Position numbers and translations under genes: made by a program
The notes under the pieces: generated by a model
The model's input: the letters and a program-made list of their open reading frames with translations, nothing else
What the model was told of the DNA's origin: nothing
Databases searched by the model: none
Assembly: GCA_964460115.1 (NCBI GenBank)
Contig: CAYWPR010000016.1
Location: 1-64,000, forward strand
Source of the DNA: JAEUJZ01 sp964460115
GTDB taxonomy: Bacteria; Myxococcota_A; Polyangia; Palsa-1104; JAEUJZ01
Reading direction: 5' to 3'
DNA: 64,000 nucleotides
In this document: positions 9,551 to 18,588 of the stretch, piece after piece
Numbering within the stretch: the stretch's first letter is position 1
Layout: the number at the start of each line of letters is the position of its first letter

Positions 9551-9700
9551 GAGAACTGGGATTCAACCCTGGCGCGCTCGTCTGCATGGGCATCACAAAC
9601 GAGTCAACGCGACTTGGAGCCAGTACGACGTGTTTATTCAGCGCCGCACCGCTTCCGTGCCAGTACATATCATATGCACAAGTCATCCTCCAAGCCCAAT

Positions 9701-9727
9701 GCGGATTAAAGCCCTTCGCTGCGGGCT
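9701..9727 (-). terminator. Weak terminator-like hairpin at the end of the dehydrogenase unit
   Basis: On the minus strand the sequence reads AGCCC, an 8-base loop, GGGCT, then TTTAATCC. The five-pair stem overlaps the last codons of the 214-residue gene. The T-run is short, so termination would be modest at best. Confidence 0.25.
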
Positions 9728-10350
9728 GTAAGCCGCGCCTCCGTGCGGTAAATGCGGGCCGGTGGAACATGGCGGTAGGCCAGCGCGCGCAGGCGCAAAT
9801 GCAATAGCCGATTCAAAAGCCTGGCACAGGGCTCGCGCTCGCGTCGTGCCTCTTGCACCAAGGCGGTGACGGCCGACGCCGCCTCGCGAGGATGAAACAG
9901 CACGGCGCGACCAAGCAGCAGCCGATAAGGCATCTCCGGATCGGCGATCAAACGCGCGTCTAATAAATCGCCGATCTGAACCCCGGGCAAGCGCCGCCGC
10001 TCATCTACATCGAAGCGGCCACCGCCGTACAAATCGTCTAGCTGTAATCCGCCTGGCCGCAGGGCATAGACCCGGTACAAGCTGCGCTGGGCAGTACGCA
10101 GGCACGACAAAGCGGCGCGCGTGGCGGCATCGCCGGCCGCCGCCAAAGCCCGCTCGACTGGAGTTTTTCCATCTGCCCCGCGCCGCTCCAGCAGATACCA
10201 CTCGACGAAAGCGTCGCTGCGCTCATGGTAAAGTTCGTGGTCGGGACGAACGAGTCCGGTTACATCCTCCCAAACCGTTCGCGCCGTCCGCAGATCTTCC
10301 TCGTCGCCCGTCGCCTGCGCAATCAGATCGTCATACACTTGCCAATGCAT
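9706..10350 (-). CDS. Conserved hypothetical protein downstream of an AidB-like dehydrogenase
   Basis: A 214-residue predicted cytoplasmic protein, rich in Arg, Ala and Leu and mostly helical, with no domain I can name. I chose the ATG at 10350 because it lies 7 bases past the stop of the upstream dehydrogenase gene and has GGAG about 12 bases before it. A longer reading beginning at 10458 would overlap that gene by 101 bases and is unlikely. Tight coupling to the acyl-CoA dehydrogenase suggests a joint function, but nothing in the sequence says which. Confidence 0.65.
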   Translation of the reverse strand: MHWQVYDDLIAQATGDEEDLRTARTVWEDVTGLVRPDHELYHERSDAFVEWYLLERRGADGKTPVERALAAAGDAATRAALSCLRTAQRSLYRVYALRPGGLQLDDLYGGGRFDVDERRRLPGVQIGDLLDARLIADPEMPYRLLLGRAVLFHPREAASAVTALVQEARREREPCARLLNRLLHLRLRALAYRHVPPARIYRTEARLTARSEGL

Positions 10351-10357
10351 GCGGGCG

Positions 10358-12010
10358 TCAGTCTCCCACAAAAAGTTCGTCGACGCCGTGCTGCGCGAAG
10401 CGCCGTGCCACCGCGGCAGCGCGCGGGCCGTGTCCGTGGTTAAGGCACCACTGAGCATGATCGGCCAGCAGAGACAAAGACAGCGTCCGCGCCATGGTCA
10501 GTGCCAAGCGTCGGGCGCTAGACTCTAGCGCTTCGGGCTTGGCCAAGCGGCCGGTCAGCCATTCCGCGCTATGTTCTAGCGCGCTGCGGACCACCGCCAC
10601 GCACGGCCGTAGCAGTGGATCGCGAACATCTGTCAAATGGCGCTCGGCTTCGCGATGCAGAAGCTGAAAGCCTTCGAGTCCCTGCGCAGCCCGCAACATA
10701 TCCAAAGACAGGACGTTGGTCGTCCCTTCCCAAATCGGCAGAACTTGCGCATCGCGAAGCAGCAGGGGCAAGCCGGTGTCTTCCACATATCCGGCGCCGC
10801 CGCAGGCCTCCATGGCTTCCGATGTAATGGCCACCGCTTGCTTGGCGGTCGAAAGTTTGCTGATTGGCGTCAGCATTCGAAAAAGCTGCAGTTCTTCGGG
10901 GGTGGCCGATTTGCGCTCCATTTTGCCAAGCAGCTCAACGACGCGGAAGGTAAGTAGAAAAGCGGCGCTAAACTCTGCGGTCAGACCGTCTAAGCTATCT
11001 TTGTGCAAAGGCTTTTCGCAAAGCCGCGCGCCAAACACCCGCCGCCGTCGCGCATAATCACCCGCCAGGGCCAAGGCGCGGCGCATATAGCAGACCGAGA
11101 TCACCGCATTCCAAGTCCGCGTGACATTGAGCATCGCACTGATATTGCGCACACCGTCGCCTAGTCCGGCGACGGGCGTGGCCAAGGCGCCATCAAGCAG
11201 CAGTTCGGCCGTGGGAACTTTGCGCGTTCCAAGCTTGTCCTTTAGCCGATTGACGGTGATGCCGTTGTAGTTGCCCTGTGCGTCGCGAACTTCCAGATAA
11301 AATAAGGCCAGCCCGCGGCTGCCTGCTCCATTGCCCTCTGGACGCGCCAGCGCCAGAGCCATGTTGGCAGTAGAGGCCGAAGTGAACCACTTGGTTCCAT
11401 ACAGCCGGTAGGCTGCGCTGCCAGCGCTCGTATCGGGACGGGCGATGGTTTCTGACTGGCCCACGTCCGAGCCACCGATGCGCTCGGTCATCCACTGCCC
11501 CGAGGTCCACATCGTACTCGGATCGCGCGAGGTTAGCCTGGGTACGGCTCGTTCGATGAGCGCGGAGTTGCCAAGCTCAAGCAGGGTGCGCGCCGCGCCA
11601 TCGGTCATGGCCAGAGGACAGGTGTAAAAATCCGTCGAGGGATGAAATAAGTAGGCGCGCGCAAACTGATCGATGCGCGCATATTCGCCAAAGGCCGGCT
11701 CATAGGCGGCGGCAACCACGCCGTACTGCGCAGCGAGGCGCGCCGCTTCGTGCCACAGCCGCGTCACCTCGATAAAATCGATGCGGCGGCCCCAGGCGTC
11801 CCACTGCACAAGCTTGGGCAGATTTTCGCGATCGGCGAGCTGAAATTGATACAGAAGTCCGCCGGAAAGCTGCCCAAGTTCAGAAAGCGGCGGCGCAATC
11901 GCGGCAAGCACGTCGGGCGGCAAGCGCCGAGCAAGATACTCTTGCAGCAATACGTCGTCGGTAAATTGATTGGCGAGCTGCGGCGGATCCTGAAAAAACG
12001 GCATGGCCAT
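10358..12010 (-). CDS. Acyl-CoA dehydrogenase family protein, AidB-like
   Basis: A 550-residue flavoprotein of the acyl-CoA dehydrogenase fold. Visible signatures are MTERIGGSDV (about 154-163), close to the AidB-type MTExxGGSDV box that lines the flavin pocket, a KWFTS segment near 188, and GGAGYVEDTGLP with PIWEGTTN toward the C-terminus, where the catalytic glutamate of the family normally sits. AidB proteins in other bacteria are linked to the alkylation (Ada) response and bind DNA. Close relatives act as ordinary acyl-CoA or isovaleryl-CoA dehydrogenases, and sequence alone does not decide between these. It is co-directional with gspN upstream but separated by 40 bases, and it is coupled to the unknown gene downstream. 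Confidence 0.88.
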   Translation of the reverse strand: MAMPFFQDPPQLANQFTDDVLLQEYLARRLPPDVLAAIAPPLSELGQLSGGLLYQFQLADRENLPKLVQWDAWGRRIDFIEVTRLWHEAARLAAQYGVVAAAYEPAFGEYARIDQFARAYLFHPSTDFYTCPLAMTDGAARTLLELGNSALIERAVPRLTSRDPSTMWTSGQWMTERIGGSDVGQSETIARPDTSAGSAAYRLYGTKWFTSASTANMALALARPEGNGAGSRGLALFYLEVRDAQGNYNGITVNRLKDKLGTRKVPTAELLLDGALATPVAGLGDGVRNISAMLNVTRTWNAVISVCYMRRALALAGDYARRRRVFGARLCEKPLHKDSLDGLTAEFSAAFLLTFRVVELLGKMERKSATPEELQLFRMLTPISKLSTAKQAVAITSEAMEACGGAGYVEDTGLPLLLRDAQVLPIWEGTTNVLSLDMLRAAQGLEGFQLLHREAERHLTDVRDPLLRPCVAVVRSALEHSAEWLTGRLAKPEALESSARRLALTMARTLSLSLLADHAQWCLNHGHGPRAAAVARRFAQHGVDELFVGD

Positions 12011-12050
12011 CGAGCACTCGACTTTTAAAGGTCTCTAGCAGATTCACTGC

Positions 12051-13658
12051 TTATTCGGTGGAGTTTTCGGAAGGCGATGCGGTTTTTTCCGGGGCGGAGT
12101 CCGGGGCGACTGCGGCCGGCGCAGGCAAAACAGTTGCGCCATGTGGCGATTCGAGGCCGTTATTCACGGGCCCGCTATGCGGCGCCGTCCCGCCCACGGG
12201 TACTGCCGGGGCCGCTGCGGCTGAAACGGGCGGAGGAGGATTGCCAAGGGCGGGCGGCGGCACAGTATTTCCGGCCGCGGCAGGCAAATTCGGCGGCGGA
12301 CTGCTCAGCACAGGAGGAGGAGGAGGAGGAGGAGGCAGATTCATCGACGGGGGCCCAGGCGGCGGCAGAGCTGAGCCCGGCGGAACATAATGCGATGCTG
12401 AACTTGGCAGCGGCACCATGGGCGGCGAGGTTCCCGGCGGTGGCACAGGGCGCAGAGCTGGAGCAGCCGGCCGCAGCGGCGGCGCCGCTTCTTTGCCCAC
12501 CTGTCCAAGCGACCCGGGACGCGCCGAAATTCCCTCCGGCGGCTCCTTGGCCGGCCGCGAACGCGGCATGGCGATGGTCCCGGTGATGGCAAAACCGAGC
12601 GCGCCGTCGCTGCGCTTGCCTATACTCATGGCGTTGTTCAAAAGCTCGAAGGCTGGCTCGCGCTGCGTCAAAGCGGCCGAAGGCTGAAAACGCAGATACA
12701 GCCGCAACTCAGAGAGCGGCAAAGGGTCGCGAAGCTCGATATAGCCATCGATCCAAATTTCTACATCGGTAGAGCGCGCGCGAACATCGCCAAGAGTCGC
12801 GCGGCCACGCTCGACCACGACGCGCCCGGTGAAATTGCCGAGCGAAAGACGGGGAAAAGTCAGGCCCTGCGACAAAAAGGGGTCGCCGGGAACCGCCAGC
12901 TTGGCCTTGCCATCGCCCAGCGTCCCCTGCTCCAGCTTGATTTCAAAAAGCCCCGTTGCCTTGCTGTAGTCAAGCGGCGGCGAGCTGCCGTGCCGCGGTT
13001 TAGGCGCCGCATCGCGGCCAGGCGGCGCCGGAGCTTTTAACGCTGGCACCTGCATATCCAATTTGACGGTCAGCGTTCCACCAAGCGGCAGCGGCAAAAA
13101 CTGCCCAAGCAGCGGCGCCCGCGTCAATTCCAGGTGGTTCATATCCAGGCGCAGTACAGCCCCATCACTTGAGGAATTCGATGCAAATGAATCGATCGAG
13201 CCGCCGATGGCACTGACCTCCACGCCCAGTGCCTGACGCAATCCGAGCAAGGTCGAATATGACGTGCTCAGAGTCACATCATCCACATACATGGGCTTGG
13301 GAGCCGGCGCTTGTTCGCCAGAGGCCGCACCGCTGGCCGACGCCGCGCTTGCGGTACGCCGCGGACGCAGCGTGATATGGCGCAGCGAGGCGCCAAGCGG
13401 CAACACATGCAAATCAAGCTGGCCGATGCTGACATCCATGCCGGTGCCAATGCCCAGGCCCGCCGAACCCGGTGCGGCGGGTCCGGAATCCTGCGACAGC
13501 TCGCGCTCTAGCCGATCTTTGATGCGATCGAGCGGTAGCGACAGATAAAACGCCGACAGAAATACGAAAAAACCGAACAGCGGGTAGCCGAGTATGCGCA
13601 GAAAACGCGCCTGCCCCTTTTTGAGGCGAAAACGAAATCGACCGGTGCGCGACTTCAT
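12051..13658 (-). CDS. gspN: Type II secretion system protein GspN
   Basis: A 535-residue inner-membrane-anchored protein, the last gene of the secretion operon. A basic N-terminus precedes one membrane segment (about residues 23-45), followed by a periplasmic beta-rich domain (about 60-355) of the GspN type found in Deltaproteobacteria-related lineages. From about residue 360 the protein becomes a Pro/Ala/Ser-rich tail of some 170 residues, including runs of seven to eight prolines. This is unusual and is encoded partly by a GGA-type microsatellite. The start overlaps the gspM stop by 4 bases (ATGA). Its exact role is poorly defined in the family; by position it belongs to the inner membrane platform. 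Confidence 0.85.
   Translation of the reverse strand: MKSRTGRFRFRLKKGQARFLRILGYPLFGFFVFLSAFYLSLPLDRIKDRLERELSQDSGPAAPGSAGLGIGTGMDVSIGQLDLHVLPLGASLRHITLRPRRTASAASASGAASGEQAPAPKPMYVDDVTLSTSYSTLLGLRQALGVEVSAIGGSIDSFASNSSSDGAVLRLDMNHLELTRAPLLGQFLPLPLGGTLTVKLDMQVPALKAPAPPGRDAAPKPRHGSSPPLDYSKATGLFEIKLEQGTLGDGKAKLAVPGDPFLSQGLTFPRLSLGNFTGRVVVERGRATLGDVRARSTDVEIWIDGYIELRDPLPLSELRLYLRFQPSAALTQREPAFELLNNAMSIGKRSDGALGFAITGTIAMPRSRPAKEPPEGISARPGSLGQVGKEAAPPLRPAAPALRPVPPPGTSPPMVPLPSSASHYVPPGSALPPPGPPSMNLPPPPPPPPVLSSPPPNLPAAAGNTVPPPALGNPPPPVSAAAAPAVPVGGTAPHSGPVNNGLESPHGATVLPAPAAVAPDSAPEKTASPSENSTE
12313..12335. repeat. GGA trinucleotide microsatellite inside gspN
   Basis: About seven and a half GGA units in tandem on the plus strand (CCT/TCC on the coding strand) encode part of a polyproline run in the GspN tail. 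Because the unit is three bases, slippage would change the proline count rather than break the frame. Confidence 0.85.
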
Positions 13659-14308
13659 GGCGCGTCCTTGTCTGCCGAGTTTGACTCCTGCCCTGTAGAC
13701 GTAGACTTGCCGTCGCCCTTGCCGGCTTTTTTGACGGGCTTGGGAGCACGCTCGTAGGTGGACAAGGTCATGCCGACCTCAAAATCCTGCCGTTTGTCAT
13801 CGCGCGCGCGAATCGCCAATGCCGTCACCATCACCAGGTTGCTTTGGTAGGTCTCCATGCGGCGGATAAAGCGCAAAAGCGGTTCCAAACCGACTTTGCT
13901 GATACGCAGGTCCACCGACTGCTGAATATATTTTTTGCCCAGGGCTTCGGGATTGCGCGGATTGCTTTCGCCGATTTTGATGCCAACCTCTTTGGCGATT
14001 TGCTCAGCAAAGCCCGAAAGCTGCAAAGTACCCTGGCCTAGGCGTGCATCTAAGGCCTGTTCCCGCGCTTTGGCACCGACATAGGCACTGCGCTTTTTCT
14101 CGATGTCGCGCAGCGCCCGCAGCATGGCGTCGTTGTCTTGTTCCAGCGTATCGATGCGGTCATAGGCGGCGTAGGCGACCATGAGCAGCCCCAAAAACAG
14201 CACCCCGGCTGAGATCGATACAATCAGCAAGCGCTGGCGGGCCGGAACCGATTCCAGCCGCTCGTTGATTCGGGTGCGCAGTCGGCTAAATGGATTTGAA
14301 GGACTCAC
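13655..14308 (-). CDS. gspM: Type II secretion system protein GspM
   Basis: A 217-residue bitopic inner membrane protein of the assembly platform. A basic cytoplasmic start is followed by a membrane segment (LLIVSISAGVLFLGLLMV, about 26-45), a coiled-coil stretch (about 48-90) and a ferredoxin-like periplasmic domain (about 95-185). The tail is Lys-rich. The start chosen is a GTG at 14308, because AGGAG sits 8 bases before it; another GTG three codons upstream overlaps that ribosome binding site. GspM normally pairs with GspL, whose gene is immediately upstream. It overlaps gspN by 4 bases. Confidence 0.88.
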   Translation of the reverse strand: MSPSNPFSRLRTRINERLESVPARQRLLIVSISAGVLFLGLLMVAYAAYDRIDTLEQDNDAMLRALRDIEKKRSAYVGAKAREQALDARLGQGTLQLSGFAEQIAKEVGIKIGESNPRNPEALGKKYIQQSVDLRISKVGLEPLLRFIRRMETYQSNLVMVTALAIRARDDKRQDFEVGMTLSTYERAPKPVKKAGKGDGKSTSTGQESNSADKDAP

Positions 14309-14319
14309 TCGGCGCACTC

Positions 14320-16308
14320 CTAGGGACAGGTGGTGGTCAGTTCTAGCGAGAACTGCTTTACATCAATGGGTTTTCCATCCGGTCCGGTATTGGTCACAGT
14401 CAGCACTTTGGGATTTTGTACATCCTTGACGCAGCTTATTTTGCGCAGCGCGGCGGCAAAATCCTCGGCGTATTTGGCCGAGGCGGCAGTGGCCTCCAGC
14501 GTGATTTTTTTCGGACGGATGTCCAGGTTGCGCACTTCCAGACCGCCGCCCGAAGAATCCGTGCCCCCTTCTTTGCCGCTAGAAAGCGGTGCGGCGCGCG
14601 AGATGTCTTCTAATAGGTCCAGGGCCGAAGCCTGCGGAATGCGCTTATCGCTGCTTTTGTCTTCGCGCAGAATTGCTTGCAGTTCGGCGAAAACGCGATT
14701 GCCGTCGGTATAAGCTTCTCCAAAAAGGGCGGTGGTCTCGCTAATCATGCGCAAGCGCAGCCGTTCGGATTCGCGCTTGGCCACATGCAATGAGGCCATA
14801 ACCCATCCGCTGACGCAGATGAAAAGCGCCACGGCAAAGGCGACAAGATACGGAGCCTTTTCACGCAAAAAAGCGTAGTCGGTGCGAAACGCCAAGTCGC
14901 CTTTGCGAAAATTGACTTGCGGCACAGGCTGAAACAGCGACAAGGCCAGCCCCACAGCCGGCGCACAGGCGGCAAAACGGCGCAAAAGCGCAAAAGCCGG
15001 CATGCGCGAGCGGTGCATGGCCGCGCTGTCTATAGATTGCGACGACGACAAAACCAGAGAGCGATGCGCTTCGCGGTTGCCAAACCACGGCGCCTGGTGC
15101 GGCGGCATCAGCGGTAAGACGTCGATATCAAACTCTTCTTGCAGAAGTTCGTACAGGCCAGAAAGCTCGGAACCGCCGCCGCACAAATACATCGCGCGCG
15201 GCCGTTCGCCGTGGCGGGCGACATAGGCGCTAAGCGTCTGGCGCAGCTCGCGCAAAAGCGGGCGCAGCGCCTCGCGCACGGCGGCTGCAGTCTTTCGATC
15301 GGCGGTTTCATCAAGGCCGTATTCGTGCTTCAACATTTCGGCGCGCGTCATGTGAACGTCGTGCGCGCGCGCCACCGCTTGGGTAAGCTGCAAACCGCCG
15401 CGCGCAATCGAGCGCACAAAAGGCACCACCATTTGCCCAGGACGCGATGGATGCGGCGCCACGGCGCAGATATGGGTATAGCGGTGACCCATATCAATAA
15501 CCCAGGCGGGAAGGCTAGGCGGCGTCGGCGCAAGCTCGCCATCGAGCGGATTTTCCGGAGGACTTGGCGGCGCGCTTGCCGATTTGTCGCGTCGGCGATT
15601 GCCGGCACTGACGAACAGGGCGGCCGGGGCCAAAGCAATCGAGCCGCAGATGCGCGGATCAATCTGCCGCGCATGCAAGGCGCGCAAATGCTGACGCACC
15701 TCATGCTTGGGCAAGCACGCAGCAATCCACAGCGAGCTTGGCTCATCACCGACGCCTGTCGAGTTGTGCGAGCTAATCAGCGTCTGATCCACGACTTGAT
15801 CGTCCAAATCGCTCATCAGTTGGCCGCTTAGTTCAAAAGGCAGCGCCAATTGGGCCTTTTTAGGGTCGGAAAGCGGCACATCGAGCAGGCGCAGCGTCAC
15901 CTCGTCGCAGAAACCGACGGCGCTCGATTCGCCTTTGGGTTTGATGTCGGCCAGCAAAGTTTCTAGGGCACGCATCTGCCGGCGCAGCAAAGTATCGCGC
16001 GGCGAGGCATCGACAAGCGTCGTGGCCGATTGATTTTTGCCCGTCGACGCTGATTGTTCGTCGGCGCTGCTCGTCAAAAGTGCGGCTTTTGCCTCAGTCG
16101 CTTGCGAGGTTAAAGAGGGCTGTTCTGCCGACGTATCGTCAAGCTGCACCGAGGGCGGTGTAGGCTCGGTCGGCGTCCCCTCAAGCGCCGCATCCGGCAG
16201 GCGTATCTCATAAAGGCCGACCAGCGACACGCTGCGAAACCCGGCCTCAAGCCGAGCGACCTTTACCGAGTAGCTGCCTAGGTCAATGCCAAGAAGAGTA
16301 CTAGCCAT
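14320..16308 (-). CDS. gspL: Type II secretion system protein GspL
   Basis: A 662-residue protein linking the cytoplasmic ATPase GspE to the platform. The N-terminal actin-like fold starts at LLGIDLGSYSVKVARLE, similar to PilM and FtsA. One membrane segment lies near residue 510 (YLVAFAVALFICVSGWVM) and a periplasmic ferredoxin-like domain follows. The cytoplasmic part carries a Ser/Thr/Ala-rich low-complexity insert of about 60 residues (about 60-120), which makes it much longer than the 400-residue enterobacterial GspL. The start at 16308 was chosen because the actin-like fold begins directly after it and it falls 14 bases after the gspK stop. Confidence 0.9.
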   Translation of the reverse strand: MASTLLGIDLGSYSVKVARLEAGFRSVSLVGLYEIRLPDAALEGTPTEPTPPSVQLDDTSAEQPSLTSQATEAKAALLTSSADEQSASTGKNQSATTLVDASPRDTLLRRQMRALETLLADIKPKGESSAVGFCDEVTLRLLDVPLSDPKKAQLALPFELSGQLMSDLDDQVVDQTLISSHNSTGVGDEPSSLWIAACLPKHEVRQHLRALHARQIDPRICGSIALAPAALFVSAGNRRRDKSASAPPSPPENPLDGELAPTPPSLPAWVIDMGHRYTHICAVAPHPSRPGQMVVPFVRSIARGGLQLTQAVARAHDVHMTRAEMLKHEYGLDETADRKTAAAVREALRPLLRELRQTLSAYVARHGERPRAMYLCGGGSELSGLYELLQEEFDIDVLPLMPPHQAPWFGNREAHRSLVLSSSQSIDSAAMHRSRMPAFALLRRFAACAPAVGLALSLFQPVPQVNFRKGDLAFRTDYAFLREKAPYLVAFAVALFICVSGWVMASLHVAKRESERLRLRMISETTALFGEAYTDGNRVFAELQAILREDKSSDKRIPQASALDLLEDISRAAPLSSGKEGGTDSSGGGLEVRNLDIRPKKITLEATAASAKYAEDFAAALRKISCVKDVQNPKVLTVTNTGPDGKPIDVKQFSLELTTTCP

Positions 16309-16322
16309 GATCCTGTGCTCAT

Positions 16323-17837
16323 CTAATCGATGCGGTAGTAAACCCAGGTGCCGCGAAAGCAACTCGGGTGATTGCTACAAAGGGGGTTGCTGTTGATGCG
16401 CTGCGTATCCCAAACCCCGCGAATGTGCATTTGGGTTACTTTGCTCGCGTTGGTATTGCGCGCAATGATGCCCGTGGAATCGATGCGGTAAAAGCGACGG
16501 GGATTTTTGCCGCTGGCCGATTGATCGCGCAAAAACTGCCCGAGCATTCCCGGACACATGGCAATCGGCCGCAGGCCGGTGGTGGGCTTGGGCGGTGCTT
16601 TGTTTCCGGTGATCGACGCCAGCGTATCCGACAGACCCGGCAAGTTGCCGAGCATCGGGCTGCAAATCAGATCCGACAACATCGCGATCGAGTCGCCACC
16701 TCCAGTCGTCGTAGGAGTCTTCACCGTTGTGGTTGTCGAAGTCGCAGTGATGGTTGGACACTGCCGCGCATCGGCCACGCATTTGGTCAAAGGATTCTGC
16801 TGGGTCATGGTGCGCAGGGCCGCAAGGCCGGTCTTTAGCATGCCGCTTATCTGCTGCGCGACGAGGGCCGTATTGGGATCAAACACCGCGCTTTTATCGA
16901 CGGCGCTGGCGGCAATCATGGCGGCGACAAGCGGCCAGGCGCTGGGATCTATCGCGCTGGCCAGCACTTTGCAATCGGCCGCGCCATAGACGGTGAACAT
17001 TTCGCCAAAAGCGCCCCAGAAATCCTCGGAAATGCCGCGCACAAGCATGAGCTCTTCCTCGGTGTCCAGGTAATGATTGTGCGGCTCATAGCGGTCGGTA
17101 CCGCGGTCGTAGGTTTCTTCGGTTCCCGACGACGGACCGATGGGGTTATAGCGCAAGGGATCGATATCGGTCCAATCGATGATGCGCAGCGGCAAATCCT
17201 CGCGAGTCAAAAGCACGCCGTCGCGATCGGCGATGTTGAACATTCGTTCGTAGCGCTGCGGACGAACCAGGTTGTAAAGCAGCAGATACAGATTGCGCTT
17301 TTGATCAGCGCTGCTGTTGACGCCGCCGCCGCAGTTTATGGGGTATTTGCCCTCTTCTGAACCGATATTTAGGTCGATGCTGGTGCCGCGCGGAGTCCCA
17401 AGGCCCTCGACGCTGCGCAGATCAATTCCAATGAGGCCGCCGAGTCCCTCGCGGGCATCGGAGTCTCCGGAAATCGCTTTGGCCAAAAAGCCGGCGTAGT
17501 CGGTTACGACGATGGCGTCGCGAAATTCCGGCGGCAGCATCTGCAGCATGGAAGACAGGCTGCCTTGTACCGCGGTCAGAAGCTGCCCAAGCTGGACCCC
17601 CGAGCGGGCCAGGTATTCGGCGCGCAACATGTCGCGCGAATTGGCGGCGGCTTCAAGCTCGACCTGCGCGTTGTAGGCAAAATCAGCGGCGGTGGCGCCC
17701 AGCACAGCGGTGGTGACGATGACTATCAAAAGCGCCACGCCGCGCTCGCGCCGCGAAGGTTTTCGCGCAAGCACCCGCCGCGCCAAAAGCCGTCGCAGCC
17801 GTGCCAGAATTCCGCCGATGCCGTAAAAAATTCGCAT
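16323..17837 (-). CDS. gspK: Type II secretion minor pseudopilin GspK
   Basis: A 504-residue minor pseudopilin, the large subunit that caps the pseudopilus tip with GspI and GspJ. Residues 30-60 hold the prepilin-type segment RGVALLIVIVTTAVLGA, which as usual for GspK lacks the Glu at position 5 of the mature protein. An alpha-helical insert domain follows. A Thr-rich stretch (TTTTVKTPTTT) near 375 is extra. The basic N-terminal leader of about 30 residues is longer than usual. Its gene lies 4 bases downstream of the gspJ stop, inside the operon. Processing would need a GspO peptidase, which is not in this window. Confidence 0.92.
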   Translation of the reverse strand: MRIFYGIGGILARLRRLLARRVLARKPSRRERGVALLIVIVTTAVLGATAADFAYNAQVELEAAANSRDMLRAEYLARSGVQLGQLLTAVQGSLSSMLQMLPPEFRDAIVVTDYAGFLAKAISGDSDAREGLGGLIGIDLRSVEGLGTPRGTSIDLNIGSEEGKYPINCGGGVNSSADQKRNLYLLLYNLVRPQRYERMFNIADRDGVLLTREDLPLRIIDWTDIDPLRYNPIGPSSGTEETYDRGTDRYEPHNHYLDTEEELMLVRGISEDFWGAFGEMFTVYGAADCKVLASAIDPSAWPLVAAMIAASAVDKSAVFDPNTALVAQQISGMLKTGLAALRTMTQQNPLTKCVADARQCPTITATSTTTTVKTPTTTGGGDSIAMLSDLICSPMLGNLPGLSDTLASITGNKAPPKPTTGLRPIAMCPGMLGQFLRDQSASGKNPRRFYRIDSTGIIARNTNASKVTQMHIRGVWDTQRINSNPLCSNHPSCFRGTWVYYRID

Positions 17838-17841
17838 GGGT

Positions 17842-18588
17842 TTAACTCAGCGGCACCGGCTGGGTGTCAAGAAGTTGAAACATAGCCACTCGGGTCTCGC
17901 TGATAAAAGCCATTTCGTTGCCGGCTTCGTCGCGAATGGTCAAGCGCGCGCGCACGCGGCTTGGCAGCCTATCGGGATAGCCATCGGCCTGTGAGGTGCG
18001 CCAGGTATCCACCCAGGCTTTCTTATCGGGATGGTAATACTCGAACTGCAGACGGACGATGTCGTCGCAAAGCAGCTCGGTTTCGCCGGAAATATTTTCA
18101 AAGCGGTCGGCTTGCAGACGGCGCGTTTCGCGGCGATACAAGTTGAGTTTTTGCGAATTGTCGCGATCGTGGCCACCAAAATAGCCCACCGCCGCGGTAT
18201 CGGCTTCTTTGGATTCGGCATAAAGCCGCTGATGGCCAAAATAGGTAAAGCGCAGCTCGTCCACGTCGGCGCGATGCGTCCCATCAAAAAAAGTGCGCGG
18301 TGTCTGCTCGGTTCCCGGAATGATGTTTTTGCTGAGATACGCCATCTGCACATCGCGCAGGATGCGGTCCATGGCCAAACGCGCGGCGCGATATCGGGTC
18401 AGATTGGCCTCGACAAGCCGCTGGCTGCGAAAAGTCTGCTGATACGAGCCCCAAATAAGAACCGTAAGGGATGACAAAATCGCCACCGCAATCATGACTT
18501 CAATCAATGTAAAACCCGCGGCCTTGGGCACGGGCGGACGAAAATGACTGCGCCCTGCGGACAAGCAGCGCTTTTTGAAATGTTTCAT
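17842..18588 (-). CDS. gspJ: Type II secretion minor pseudopilin GspJ
   Basis: A 248-residue minor pseudopilin. The class III prepilin motif is G|FTLIEVMIAVAIL with Glu at mature position 5, after a 25-residue basic leader. The globular region has a GspJ-like pattern with ARLAMDRILRDVQMAY in the first helix. It forms the tip complex with GspI and GspK. The ATG overlaps the gspI stop by 4 bases. Confidence 0.92.
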   Translation of the reverse strand: MKHFKKRCLSAGRSHFRPPVPKAAGFTLIEVMIAVAILSSLTVLIWGSYQQTFRSQRLVEANLTRYRAARLAMDRILRDVQMAYLSKNIIPGTEQTPRTFFDGTHRADVDELRFTYFGHQRLYAESKEADTAAVGYFGGHDRDNSQKLNLYRRETRRLQADRFENISGETELLCDDIVRLQFEYYHPDKKAWVDTWRTSQADGYPDRLPSRVRARLTIRDEAGNEMAFISETRVAMFQLLDTQPVPLS

